Part shown: in pieces, positions 53,849 through 62,990 of the stretch
Numbering within the stretch: the stretch's first letter is position 1
Layout: the number at the start of each line of letters is the position of its first letter
Assembly: GCF_003207955.1 (NCBI RefSeq)
Contig: NZ_NOXG01000005.1
Location: 62,001 to 126,000 of the forward strand
Source: Novacetimonas pomaceti
Lineage (GTDB): Bacteria > Pseudomonadota > Alphaproteobacteria > Acetobacterales > Acetobacteraceae
Reading direction: 5' to 3'
Length of the DNA: 64,000 nt
Program-made: the position numbers and the translations under genes
Notes under the pieces: generated by a model
What the model was told of the DNA's origin: nothing
The model's input: the letters and a program-made list of their open reading frames with translations, nothing else
Databases searched by the model: none

Positions 53849-54853
53849 ATGAGCGATACATCATCCGGCCCGGGCATCCAGGCCGAGCAGCATTTCGACC
53901 TGCTGACCGCGAACCCGGTTTACAAGCCCTTCCGCTACCCCTGGGCATATGATGCGTGGCTGACGCAGCAGCAGGTCCACTGGCTGCCCGAAGAGGTGCC
54001 GCTGGCCGATGACGTCAAGGACTGGCATCGCAGCCTGACGGAAAGCGAACGCCATCTGGTCACGCAGATTTTCCGCTTCTTCACGCAGTCCGACGTGGAA
54101 GTGAACAACTGCTACATGAAGCATTACAGCCAGGTCTTCAAACCGACCGAAGTGCTGATGATGCTGTCGGCGTTTTCCAATATCGAGACGATCCATATCG
54201 CGGCCTACAGCCATCTGCTTGATACGATCGGCATGCCCGAAGCCGAATATTCCGCATTTCTGAAATACAAGGAAATGAAGGACAAATATGACTACATGCA
54301 GAAATTCTCGGTCACGAACAAATACGAAATCGCCCGCACGCTGGCGGCTTTCGGCGCGTTTACCGAGGGACTGCAGCTTTTCGCCTCGTTCGCGATCCTT
54401 CTGAATTTCCCACGTTTCAACAAGCTCAAGGGCATGGGGCAGATCGTTTCGTGGTCGGTGCGCGATGAAACGCTGCACTGCATCTCGATGGCGCGGCTAT
54501 TTCGGGTCTTCATCCAGGAAAACCCCGAAATCTGGACGGACAGGCTGCAGGACGACATCCGCCAGATCTGCCGCGATATCGTGGAACACGAAGACGCCTT
54601 CATCGACCTGGCGTTCGAAATGGGGGCTGTCGAAGGGCTCGATGCGGATCAGGTCAAGCAGTATATCCGCTTTGTCGCCAATCGCAGGCTGGGACAACTG
54701 GGCCTGGACGGGCTGTATGACATCGCCACCAACCCGCTGCCTTGGGTGGACGAGATGGTCAATGCGGTGGAGCATGCCAACTTCTTCGAAAACCGTTCCA
54801 CCGAATACAGCCGCGCGGCCACGGCCGGCACGTGGGACGAAGCCTTCAGCTGA
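53849..54853 (+). CDS. nrdB: Class Ia ribonucleotide reductase, beta subunit
   Basis: This 334-residue radical-generating subunit has the metal ligand and tyrosine set: E113 and H116 in ETIHIAAYSH with the radical Tyr at 120, and a second E/H pair in VRDETLHCISM. The first ligand position is Glu in LTESERHLV rather than Asp. No ATP-cone is present here either. It starts at the ATG with AGGG 9 bases upstream and is separated from nrdA by the repeat element. Confidence 0.95.
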   Translation: MSDTSSGPGIQAEQHFDLLTANPVYKPFRYPWAYDAWLTQQQVHWLPEEVPLADDVKDWHRSLTESERHLVTQIFRFFTQSDVEVNNCYMKHYSQVFKPTEVLMMLSAFSNIETIHIAAYSHLLDTIGMPEAEYSAFLKYKEMKDKYDYMQKFSVTNKYEIARTLAAFGAFTEGLQLFASFAILLNFPRFNKLKGMGQIVSWSVRDETLHCISMARLFRVFIQENPEIWTDRLQDDIRQICRDIVEHEDAFIDLAFEMGAVEGLDADQVKQYIRFVANRRLGQLGLDGLYDIATNPLPWVDEMVNAVEHANFFENRSTEYSRAATAGTWDEAFS

Positions 54854-54865
54854 CACGACATCGCG

Positions 54866-55642
54866 TCAGGGCAGCAATGCCTGCCCGTCGCGCAGGATGG
54901 CGCGCGCTTCATCGGTAAAGGCACCATCCGCGTGATGCAGCACGATGCCCGGCAGCAGCCGGGCAGGGGCGCGGGATGCCATGCGCCCGCGAAGCAGGAC
55001 GATCTTTGCCGCAACACCCTGACGGGGCCAGCAGGGGAAGACCGTAATATCGCCCAGCCGGCTGTCATCCATGGCGCTGATCGCGTGATCGAGCAGACGC
55101 GCCGGAAGGGCAAGCGTCAGCGTGCCGTGATGACGCAGCTGCGCCGACAGGCTGCCGACCCATTTTGCCAGATCCGCCCTGGGCAGCCGCCGCGCCATGT
55201 CCCGGCGCCCCACGGGGGAGGAGGTACTGGCATGGTCATGCCATGGGGGATTGGCAAAGGCATGGTCGATCCGACGGATGGCCGGACCACTCAGCAGGCT
55301 GTCATCGGGCATGAGCGGAAGGGTCGCATGCAGGATTCGAATCGAATCGAATCCATTCTCCCTCAGGTTGGCCTGCGCCAGCGCCACGGTGGGGGAATCG
55401 CATTCCAGGCCGATGCCCGCGATCGCCGGCACCCGCGATGCCAGACACATCAGTCCCGCACCCGCGCCACAGCCGCCCTCCACGACGCAGTCCCCGCGTC
55501 GGGCGGGCACACATGCGGCCATCAGGACGGGCTCCAGCCCCGTGCGGTTGCCATCACGAAACTGTTTGTAATGGATCCGCCCGTCAAGGAGCGTTCCCTG
55601 TGTCACTACGGGCATCGTATCCATGCGCGAGACCACCGTCAT
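54866..55642 (-). CDS. TrmN6-like SAM-dependent methyltransferase
   Basis: This 258-residue protein has the SAM motif VVEGGCGAGAGLMCLA and the amino-methylating NPPW motif in DHAFANPPWHDH, as in tRNA1(Val) adenine-37 N6-methyltransferases (TrmN6/YfiC). The N-terminal GRIHYKQFRDGNRTGLEPVLM fits the same group. RNA is the likely target but this is not certain. It is convergent with nrdB and divergent from the prenyl synthase. Confidence 0.85.
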   Translation of the reverse strand: MTVVSRMDTMPVVTQGTLLDGRIHYKQFRDGNRTGLEPVLMAACVPARRGDCVVEGGCGAGAGLMCLASRVPAIAGIGLECDSPTVALAQANLRENGFDSIRILHATLPLMPDDSLLSGPAIRRIDHAFANPPWHDHASTSSPVGRRDMARRLPRADLAKWVGSLSAQLRHHGTLTLALPARLLDHAISAMDDSRLGDITVFPCWPRQGVAAKIVLLRGRMASRAPARLLPGIVLHHADGAFTDEARAILRDGQALLP

Positions 55643-55818
55643 ACGTGCGCATTGAGCATTCGGTTTCGTCCTCCGGCTTGACCGGCTTTCCGGCGCCGCT
55701 CATATACTCTGATACATCGAACCTTCGGAACCGGGAGAATAACCTTTTGGGCCTAGCAGTTACTCTGCCGGAAACCGACAGAACGGCAAGTCAGAAAGAC
55801 AAAGGGGCCCGACGCCCG

Positions 55819-56823
55819 ATGGCAGACGGATCTGAGGTTGCCCTGCGCGACCTGGCGGAATATCTCGCCGATGACATGGCAGCGTGCAATCGCGCGATCG
55901 TGGAGCGCATGGACAGTCCTGTCGCGCTGATCCCGCAGCTCGCCGCGCATCTCGTTGCGGCGGGGGGAAAGCGGCTGCGTCCGTTGCTGACACTGGCGTC
56001 GGCGCGACTGTGTGGATACAAATCCGATGCCACGCACCAGCGTCACGTCGCGCTGGCGGCGTGCGTGGAGTTCATCCATACCGCGACCCTGCTGCATGAC
56101 GACGTCGTGGATGAAAGCACCCTGCGACGCGGGCTGGCCAGCGCCAATGCCATTTTCGGCAACAAGGCATCCGTCCTGGTGGGTGATTTCCTGTTCGCGC
56201 GGTCATTCCAGCTGATGACGGACGATGGTTCCCTGAAGGTCATGAACATCCTCTCCTCTGCCTCCGCGACCATCGCAGAAGGGGAGGTGCTGCAGATGTC
56301 CACGCAGAATGACCTTTCGACCAATGTGGAAAAATATCTGGAAGTCATTCACGGCAAGACGGCGGCCCTGTTCGCCGCCGCCTGCCGTGTCGGCGCCGTG
56401 GTCGCGGACCAGCCGCTGAAGGCGGAAGAGGCGCTTGATTCCTACGGCACCAATCTGGGCATGGCATTCCAGCTGGTGGATGACGCGCTGGATTACGCGG
56501 CCGATCAGGCCACATTGGGCAAGACGATCGGCGATGATTTCCGCGAAGGCAAAATCACCCTGCCGGTCCTGACCGCCTATGCCGCGGGCAATGAGGAAGA
56601 CAGGGCCTTCTGGCGACGCGTCATTGAAGAAAGCGATCAGAAACCCGGCGATCTGGAACATGCCTTTGACCTGATCGCGCGGACGAACGCCATTGGCGTC
56701 ACGCTCGACCATGCCACGCGCTATGCCACCGCGGCGTCAGAGGCGCTGGACATCTTCCCGCCATCGCGCCTGAAGCAGCTGCTGCAGGATACGGCTTCCT
56801 ATACCGTCAGCCGCCTGCGCTAA
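55819..56823 (+). CDS. Polyprenyl diphosphate synthase (quinone side chain)
   Basis: This is a long-chain trans-prenyltransferase of 334 residues from the ATG at 55819. The first Asp-rich motif is LLHDDVVDES and the second is LVDDALDYA. It builds the octa- to decaprenyl chain for ubiquinone, which in acetic acid bacteria serves the membrane dehydrogenases. A TTG at about 55747 would add some 24 residues and is a real alternative. Related to IspB. Confidence 0.92.
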   Translation: MADGSEVALRDLAEYLADDMAACNRAIVERMDSPVALIPQLAAHLVAAGGKRLRPLLTLASARLCGYKSDATHQRHVALAACVEFIHTATLLHDDVVDESTLRRGLASANAIFGNKASVLVGDFLFARSFQLMTDDGSLKVMNILSSASATIAEGEVLQMSTQNDLSTNVEKYLEVIHGKTAALFAAACRVGAVVADQPLKAEEALDSYGTNLGMAFQLVDDALDYAADQATLGKTIGDDFREGKITLPVLTAYAAGNEEDRAFWRRVIEESDQKPGDLEHAFDLIARTNAIGVTLDHATRYATAASEALDIFPPSRLKQLLQDTASYTVSRLR

Positions 56824-56840
56824 AGGGCGGGCCCCGGTTT

Positions 56841-57650
56841 TCAGGTCCGTTCCGCAAAGGGACGGACCGCCGCGTATCCCATGCGCCGCAGCCCGGGCAT
56901 CAGGGCCGACACATCATCGGGCAGGGCGGTAAAGAAAGCCTCGCCATGATGGGGAAAGGCTGTTTCCGTATTTCCGATATCGCGGCTCAGCCTTGCCGCC
57001 TGCCGGGATACCGCTTCCGCCGGATCAATCCATCTGATGCCCGGCCGTCCCAATCGTCGAAAGCGGTCCAGCAGGAAGGTGTAGTGGGTGCATCCCAGTC
57101 CCACGACATCAATGGCGTCGCCCCCCGGCTGGGAAAACAGTCCCTCCATCTCCGCCAGGACGGCATGATCGGAAACCGGTCGGCCCCGGAATGCCAGTTC
57201 AGCCAGATCCGCGAGATTGCGGGCCCCATAGGCGACAAGCCTGCGATCAGGGGCAAAGCGCGCCTGCAACATGCGCAGGTAGGGACGGCTTACGGTCGCC
57301 CGTGTCGCCAGCAGGCCGATCGTACCGCTGCGTGTCAGGTCGGCCGCCCATTTGATGGGCGGGACACATCCCACGAAGGGCAGCAGGCTGTAGCGCGCGC
57401 GCAACGCATCCAGCGCAAGCGTGCTGGCGGTGTTGCAGGCGATGACCACCAGATCCGGCCGTAACCGCTCCATGGCGCATCCCACAAGTGCCACGATATG
57501 GCTGACCAGGAAATCATCCGGCTGCTCCCCATAGGGAAAGACAGCCGTATCCGCGAGATAATCGATACAGGCATCGGGGATTTCGTTCCTGAGACACCTT
57601 ACGATTCCCAGACCGCCAATCCCCGAGTCAAAAGCCAGGATCCGTACCAC
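56841..57650 (-). CDS. murI: Glutamate racemase
   Basis: This 269-residue enzyme makes D-glutamate for peptidoglycan. The catalytic cysteines are Cys 72 in ACNTAST and Cys 187 in GCTHY, with FDSGIGGLG at the N-terminus. The start codon is GTG. It ends 17 bases from the convergent prenyl synthase. Confidence 0.96.
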   Translation of the reverse strand: MVRILAFDSGIGGLGIVRCLRNEIPDACIDYLADTAVFPYGEQPDDFLVSHIVALVGCAMERLRPDLVVIACNTASTLALDALRARYSLLPFVGCVPPIKWAADLTRSGTIGLLATRATVSRPYLRMLQARFAPDRRLVAYGARNLADLAELAFRGRPVSDHAVLAEMEGLFSQPGGDAIDVVGLGCTHYTFLLDRFRRLGRPGIRWIDPAEAVSRQAARLSRDIGNTETAFPHHGEAFFTALPDDVSALMPGLRRMGYAAVRPFAERT

Positions 57651-57666
57651 CGGTCACGCCGTAAGT

Positions 57667-58428
57667 TCAGGAGGCCTTGTCCGCCGCCACCTTGCGGGCC
57701 AGGGCTTCCTCGGCGCTGGCAACGCCGCCATGTTTTGCGGACCACGCACAGGGGTTTTCAAGGAAGCGCCTGACCTCCGTCGCGTCCTTTTCAGAGAAAT
57801 AGGGCTTCCCCGCACAGGCTTCCAGAATATCCCACCATGTGCACAGGGCATGCAGGGTAATATTCATGTCGGCCAGCGTCTGGTACGCGCCGGGGAAGAC
57901 ACCATAGAAAAAGACAACGAAGGTATGGTCCACGATGGCGCCGGCATCACGCAGGGCCTGGGCGAAACGCACCTTCGACGATCCGTCTGTCGTCAGATCT
58001 TCGACCAGAAGGGTACGCATGTTTTCCGGCACATCGCCCTCGATCTGGGCATTGCGGCCAAAGCCCTTGGGTTTCTTGCGCACATAGGCCATCGGCGCCA
58101 TCATGCGGTCGGCAATCCACGCCGCGAAGGGAATCCCCGCCGTTTCCCCGCCAACCACCGCATCGATGCTTTCATACCCGACATGGCGACCGATCTTCTC
58201 GACCCCCAGTTCCATGATCTTCTGGCGGGCACGAGGGAAGAAAATGATCCGGCGACAGTCGATATAGACAGGCGATTTCCAGCCGGACGTCAGGGTATAG
58301 GGTTCGTCAGGACGGAAATTGACGGCCTTGATTTCCAGCAGCAGACGCGCCGTTGTCAGCGCCGCATCCCGATCCCATGCGGTCGAACCGGTTGAAAGAC
58401 CTGCGCCATTTCCTGTTGCGTCGTGCAT
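57667..58428 (-). CDS. pyrE: Orotate phosphoribosyltransferase
   Basis: This 253-residue enzyme makes OMP in pyrimidine synthesis. The PRPP-binding loop is LLVEDLTTDGSSK (about residue 137), and YTLTSGWKSPVYIDCR is the orotate-binding region. It is slightly longer than the E. coli enzyme at the C-terminus, as in other alphaproteobacteria. It lies 16 bases upstream of murI on the same strand and may share its transcript. Confidence 0.95.
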   Translation of the reverse strand: MHDATGNGAGLSTGSTAWDRDAALTTARLLLEIKAVNFRPDEPYTLTSGWKSPVYIDCRRIIFFPRARQKIMELGVEKIGRHVGYESIDAVVGGETAGIPFAAWIADRMMAPMAYVRKKPKGFGRNAQIEGDVPENMRTLLVEDLTTDGSSKVRFAQALRDAGAIVDHTFVVFFYGVFPGAYQTLADMNITLHALCTWWDILEACAGKPYFSEKDATEVRRFLENPCAWSAKHGGVASAEEALARKVAADKAS

Positions 58429-58557
58429 TTACCCTGCCTCCGGACCAATGAATGTAAAATATTGCAAAGACGCTTACCGGGAAAGGCTTGGAAAATCCAT
58501 AATTAGCGCGCGTCACTGGAACATTCTGCTCCCCCGCCTGCATTTTCCTGACAAAAC

Positions 58558-58902
58558 ATGAATTTGAAACCGGGAAAGAAGAGTTCTATTGATTTGTGGC
58601 AGGGTTATCCATTAAACTTCCGTCAGTTAATAATAATTCTCATTTTCGGGTGGTGTCTTATCGTGGGTTCTGAAACAAGCCATATCGTTCGCAATTGTGA
58701 ACGGGCCGTTGTTACCGCCTATCAGGAACTGCGTCAGGTCGGGACAACTGATGTGTCCGCCTTTCACGCCTGTACGACGTTGTATCGCATTCACCATCCC
58801 GAAGCATCGCTGAACGAAGCACGACGCCTGGTGTCCGAATGGATCGACCATCATGTCGTCCATCACAAGCAGGGCCCCACCGCCGGCTGCGACTGCGGCT
58901 GA
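58558..58902 (+). CDS. Small membrane-anchored protein, unknown
   Basis: This 114-residue protein has one N-terminal hydrophobic segment (LIIILIFGWCLIVGSETS, about residues 24-41) and a mature part with four Cys, including a CDCG end, and a His-rich WIDHHVVHH. Codon use is AT-richer than in its neighbours. No ribosome site is evident. A strong terminator follows about 90 bases downstream. Confidence 0.5.
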   Translation: MNLKPGKKSSIDLWQGYPLNFRQLIIILIFGWCLIVGSETSHIVRNCERAVVTAYQELRQVGTTDVSAFHACTTLYRIHHPEASLNEARRLVSEWIDHHVVHHKQGPTAGCDCG

Positions 58903-58993
58903 GGCATCCGGCATTGCCAGAACGTGTGGCAGCGGAACGGGCCGCCACACAGAAGGGCAGGGGCCAGTAATTTCCATACCTGCATGCATACTG

Positions 58994-59031
58994 AAAAGGG
59001 CCTTTCCCATATGGCGGGAAAGGCCCTTTTT
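58994..59031. terminator. Bidirectional intrinsic terminator after gltA
   Basis: A perfect 15-base-pair stem AAAAGGGCCTTTCCC/GGGAAAGGCCCTTTT has a 7-base loop and five T on the plus strand, with the matching A run on the left giving T on the minus strand. It can stop both the small gene on the left and citrate synthase on the right. Confidence 0.92.
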
Positions 59032-59094
59032 CATTGACCACCTCATGACCGTCGCAACTCCCCGGCCCATTTCCGGGCCGGGGAACGCGCGATA

Positions 59095-60393
59095 TCAGGG
59101 GCGTTCGGAGAAGGGGACGAAATCGCGCTGCGGCGATCCGACATACAGCTGACGGGGACGACCGATACGCTGGCCGGGTTCCTCGATCATTTCCTTCCAC
59201 TGGCTGATCCAGCCCGTCGTGCGCGCGACCGCGAACAGCACGGTGAACATGCTGGTGGGAATGCCCATCGCCTTGAGGATGATGCCGGAATAGAAATCGA
59301 CATTGGGATACAGGCTGCGCTTGACGAAATATTCGTCATGGATCGCGATCTTTTCCAGCTCGATCGCCAGGTCCAGCAACGGATCGTCCTTGATCCCCAG
59401 TTCGCCCAGAACCTCGTGACAGGTCGCCTGCATGATCTTGGCACGCGGATCGAAGTTCTTGTACACGCGATGGCCAAAGCCCATCAGCCGCACGCCGCTG
59501 CTCTTGTCCTTCACCTTGGCGATGAAGTCGGGGATGTTGTCCTTGTGCCCGATGGAGGCCAGCATCTTCAGCACGGCTTCGTTCGCGCCACCATGCGCGG
59601 GTCCCCACAGGGCCGCGATGCCAGCGGAAATGCACGCGAACGGATTGGCGCCCGTGGACCCGGCCAGCCGCACCGTCGAGGTGGAGGCATTCTGCTCATG
59701 ATCGGCATGCAGGATCAGGATGCGGTCCATGGCGCGGGCCAGAACCGGATTGATCTTGTACGGTTCGCTGGGAACCGCGAACATCATGGACAGGAAGTTC
59801 TCGGCATAGGACAGGTCATTGCGCGGATAGATGAACGTATCACCCTGCGTATAGCGGTAGGCCCATGCCGCGATGGTCGGGATCTTGGCGATAATACGCA
59901 TGGCCGACAGGTTGCGGCTGGCGGCATTCGAGATGTCGATCCCGTCATGATAGAAGGACGACAGCGCGCCAACGGTGCCACACAGGATGGCCATCGGATG
60001 CGCGTCACGACGGAACCCGTTGAAGAAGTTACGGATCTGTTCATGCAGCAGGGTATGATGCTTGATATCGGTTACAAACGCATCATAAGCCTTCTGGTCC
60101 GGAAGCTCCCCGTTCAGGAGGAGATAGGCGACCTCCATGAAGGTGGCCTTTTCCGCCAGCTGCGCGATCGGATACCCACGATGCAGCAGAATGCCCTTTT
60201 CACCGTCGATAAAGGTGATCTTGCTGGTGCACGACGCCGTTTCGCCATATCCGGGATCAAAGGTGAACACGCCAGCCTGGGCAGGCAGCTTGCGGATATC
60301 AACAACATCCGGCCCCAGCGTGCCGGACAGAACCGGCAGCGTTGCGCTTTTTTCGCCTAGCGAGATAGTCGCGGTTTTTCCTGACTCGCTCAT
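59095..60393 (-). CDS. gltA: Citrate synthase (aarA-like)
   Basis: This 432-residue type II citrate synthase condenses oxaloacetate and acetyl-CoA. Active-site motifs are GPAHGGANE, GFGHRVYKNFDPRA, and the late Asp in PNVDFYSG. AGGAGGAAG precedes the ATG at 60393. In Acetobacter aceti the citrate synthase gene is aarA, part of an acetic-acid-resistance locus, and here it lies 2.6 kb from an aarC gene. The frame is open upstream to 60573 but that part has no support. Confidence 0.96.
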   Translation of the reverse strand: MSESGKTATISLGEKSATLPVLSGTLGPDVVDIRKLPAQAGVFTFDPGYGETASCTSKITFIDGEKGILLHRGYPIAQLAEKATFMEVAYLLLNGELPDQKAYDAFVTDIKHHTLLHEQIRNFFNGFRRDAHPMAILCGTVGALSSFYHDGIDISNAASRNLSAMRIIAKIPTIAAWAYRYTQGDTFIYPRNDLSYAENFLSMMFAVPSEPYKINPVLARAMDRILILHADHEQNASTSTVRLAGSTGANPFACISAGIAALWGPAHGGANEAVLKMLASIGHKDNIPDFIAKVKDKSSGVRLMGFGHRVYKNFDPRAKIMQATCHEVLGELGIKDDPLLDLAIELEKIAIHDEYFVKRSLYPNVDFYSGIILKAMGIPTSMFTVLFAVARTTGWISQWKEMIEEPGQRIGRPRQLYVGSPQRDFVPFSERP

Positions 60394-60604
60394 CAAACAC
60401 TTCCTCCTGGTCGTCCGCCGTCGCTGTCGCGGCATGGCGAAACGTGTCTCCAACCTTGGGGCAGTCTGTCGTTCTGGCGACAGTTTCGTTCCCGCCCGCA
60501 TTTTATGTGCCTGCCGGCTCCATGCGGATGACGACAGGCGTTGAAATCGAGATAAGGACGAAATGCCACTCATGGCAATCCGGGGCAGCCATGCCCCTCA
60601 GGCA

Positions 60605-61156
60605 TCAGTCACACAGGGCGCGATAGAACGTAATGGCGTGATTTTGGGCGGTATTCCACGGAATTGCGCTGAAAAAGCACGCTATCGCGGCAGGTGGGAA
60701 GCCAAGGGAGAGGGAAGGCGGGACATGGCCCGAACCATGACATCCCGCCAGTTCCATCGCCAGGTTACCGATCCCGGGATTGTGCGATAAGACGATGATA
60801 TTATTGTATTTTTCGTCCACTTCCCACAGCATGTCCCGGATACGGTCCGCACTGGTTTCATAAAGTGCGTTCACATATTGGACATCGGGGGAATGATCTC
60901 CGAAAAATGATCCCATTTCCTCCCATGTCTGGCGCGTGCGCAGGGCGGGACTGACCAGTGCCAGATCGGGAACAAACCCGGCAGCACGCAGTTCCCGCCC
61001 CCGCAGATGCGCAACGGAACGTCCCTGCGGCGTCAGGGGCCGCCTGAAATCGGCATGCGGGCCAAAATCGCCAAAACCGGCGGGCGCCGCCTGCGCATGG
61101 CGCATCAGGACCAGTCGGTGCGCGGCCTGCCGCCAGGCATCATCGGGTTCGGACAT
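60605..61156 (-). CDS. sixA: SixA-type histidine phosphatase
   Basis: This 183-residue phosphatase of the histidine phosphatase superfamily has the catalytic RHA motif in LVLMRHAQAAP and the second His in VLSHNPGIGNL. SixA removes phosphate from His-phosphotransfer domains or from PTS components. A sixA-like gene also belongs to the Acetobacter aar locus. It is 211 bases upstream of gltA, so gltA may have its own promoter in that gap. Confidence 0.85.
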   Translation of the reverse strand: MSEPDDAWRQAAHRLVLMRHAQAAPAGFGDFGPHADFRRPLTPQGRSVAHLRGRELRAAGFVPDLALVSPALRTRQTWEEMGSFFGDHSPDVQYVNALYETSADRIRDMLWEVDEKYNNIIVLSHNPGIGNLAMELAGCHGSGHVPPSLSLGFPPAAIACFFSAIPWNTAQNHAITFYRALCD

Positions 61157-61167
61157 GACGGAAAATA

Positions 61168-61503
61168 TCAGGACTGTGGCCGTTCATCGGCGCGACGTGC
61201 GATCGCCTCATGATGGCGGATGACTTCGCGTATGATGAACGCAAGGAATTTTTCAGCGAAATCCGGGTCGAGGTTGGCGCTTTTCGCCAGTGCCCGCAGG
61301 CGCGCGACCTGTTGTGCCTCGCGCGCCGGATCGGCGGGGGGCATGTGATGCCGGGCCTTGAGGCGCCCGACCGCCTGGGTATGGCGAAAACGTTCCGCCA
61401 GCAGGTAAATCAGCGCGGCATCGATGTTATCAATGCTGCGGCGCAGTTCCAGCAGCGCATCACGTGCTTCATCCGGCGCCGTGGCAACGGGGGTTTCATT
61501 CAT
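61168..61503 (-). CDS. Chorismate mutase, AroQ type
   Basis: This 111-residue helical protein has the AroQ chorismate mutase pattern: LRRSIDNIDAALIYLLAERF with the catalytic Arg, VGRLKARHHMPPADPARE, and the C-terminal FLAFIIREVIRHHE. It converts chorismate to prephenate for Phe and Tyr synthesis. It is 11 bases before sixA on the same strand. Confidence 0.9.
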   Translation of the reverse strand: MNETPVATAPDEARDALLELRRSIDNIDAALIYLLAERFRHTQAVGRLKARHHMPPADPAREAQQVARLRALAKSANLDPDFAEKFLAFIIREVIRHHEAIARRADERPQS

Positions 61504-61562
61504 TATGGGTCAGGGCTCCCGACTGGACAGGTGGGTCATCTCTCTACTTTCTTTCGCAACGC

Positions 61563-62339
61563 TCACGACGCGGGAAAAGGAATATCGATCGCGGGAAGGT
61601 CGATCCATGCCAGATGCCCGCCCTTGCCGGCACCGGTGTCGGTAAAGATGGCGGTTCCCCCGTTGCGGCCGTTGCGCACCCACGGCCGTCCGTCGGTCGA
61701 ACGCCGGTCATGTCCGCAATAGACGGTATAGCCCGCGGGGATATGATCGACCCAGTTCAGGCGCCGTTCGGGATAGCCGTCTTTCTGCATGCGCCCCGTC
61801 GTTTCGCCAAACAGGGCCCGCGAGAGCAGGGGGGTCACCGTTCCCAGGCCGGGCGGTGGCGCCTCATCAAGCATGCGGACGTGAAAGCCGCCATGAACGA
61901 AGACATATTTCCCCAGCACGATCCACGCCGGCGCCATGGCAAGGTCATCCAGCGCGCGCTGACGGACATCCTCGTTTTCCGGCAGCAGAAACTGGGTCAG
62001 GGTTTCCATCAGGGGCGGGTCGCGCCGCATCTTGCGCCCATGCAGCGCGCGGGCGAGCTTGCGGTCATGATTGCCCAGTACGAACAGCCCGCGCCGTTCA
62101 TCGATCAGCTGCTGCATCAGGCGGAAGGTACCGACGCTGTCAGGCCCATAATCGACCAGATCGCCCAGCTGGATCAGGAACCTGTCGGTCGCCGCCGCGT
62201 GCCGGAAGGCGTGCAGGTCGCCATGCACGTCCCCCACGATCCGGATGCGACGCCCCCCGATCAGGCGGGCGATTGCCTCCCTGTCGGGGGCGGGCGCGTA
62301 TTGCGGCATGGCGGGGGCGGCGAAGGCGGAAGAAAACAT
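61563..62339 (-). CDS. Metallophosphoesterase (calcineurin-like)
   Basis: This 258-residue protein has the metal motifs GDVHGDLHAF, QLGDLVDYGPDS, LGNHDRKLA, FVHGG and CGHD of calcineurin-like phosphoesterases. The start is uncertain: MFSSAF at 62339 is chosen because codons further upstream (ATG at 62426) lose the GC-rich third-base pattern. It may be a protein or small-molecule phosphatase. The gene is 60 bases upstream of chorismate mutase. Confidence 0.82.
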   Translation of the reverse strand: MFSSAFAAPAMPQYAPAPDREAIARLIGGRRIRIVGDVHGDLHAFRHAAATDRFLIQLGDLVDYGPDSVGTFRLMQQLIDERRGLFVLGNHDRKLARALHGRKMRRDPPLMETLTQFLLPENEDVRQRALDDLAMAPAWIVLGKYVFVHGGFHVRMLDEAPPPGLGTVTPLLSRALFGETTGRMQKDGYPERRLNWVDHIPAGYTVYCGHDRRSTDGRPWVRNGRNGGTAIFTDTGAGKGGHLAWIDLPAIDIPFPAS

Positions 62340-62501
62340 CCGGGCAGGGGCATCAGGGGAAACGCCACCCGTAACGACATGATGAGAGGGCAATCGACGT
62401 CTCAAACGAAAATCCTCTCCCTGCATTATGGCGGGCGGCCGTTCGCCGCCTGCCGACTGAAATACCCGACCGGATGCCCTCACAGGCGTTCATGGGAAAC
62501 A

Positions 62502-62517
62502 TTATCCATCAGGATAA
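62502..62517. promoter_or_regulatory. Inverted repeat TTATCC-N4-GGATAA
   Basis: TTATCC and GGATAA are exact reverse complements around ATCA in the metallophosphoesterase/aarC gap. It is a candidate operator for either gene. Confidence 0.4.
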
Positions 62518-62705
62518 CGCTCCTTGCACCATCGGGAAACACAGGGATGCCGTGTTTCATGTTCCCACGATGCCGCATATCGACAGGAAATTAATGCTTC
62601 GGATGACCAAGCCCCGCGAAATACGCATATGAAAGTTGCAAATTATTATATCCGGTTCGGAAACTAGAGCAATCGTGAACTCCCCGACCGACATGGCGCC
62701 CGAGT

Positions 62706-62726
62706 GTCACACGCTTTTGTTGTGAC
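62706..62726. promoter_or_regulatory. Inverted repeat GTCACA-N9-TGTGAC
   Basis: GTCACA (62706-62711) and TGTGAC (62721-62726) are exact reverse complements with a 9-base spacer, 265 bases before aarC. The half-site order is the reverse of a CRP site, so another regulator would be needed. Confidence 0.4.
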
Positions 62727-62990
62727 GCATGGAACAAGACAGAGAACAGATATCAGGAGGGAAGCCGGGACGTATTCCTCCCGTTCGCCTGCCGCGTAAC
62801 AATCCTGTAAGGGAGAGCGAAAGGGCATGGACCGATCCAACGGTCCGGCACAGGGAAATGCGTGAAGGTGGTTCGCGCGGAACATGGGATGGATGACAAT
62901 CCCGCGCCGCGCGCCGGCCGCCACCAGGGACAACCAGCCCGGCGCGATACATGCGCTGGTGCAAACAAAAAAGACTTTGAGGGAAAGTTC

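Larger units (their letters stand above)
62340..62990. other. Divergent gap before aarC (651 bases)
   Basis: No gene is supported. The gap carries three inverted repeats (62502-62517, 62706-62726, and GGACCG/CGGTCC at 62829-62846), and a GAGGGAAAG ribosome site just before aarC. The stretch 62590-62665 is AT-rich. Confidence 0.55.
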
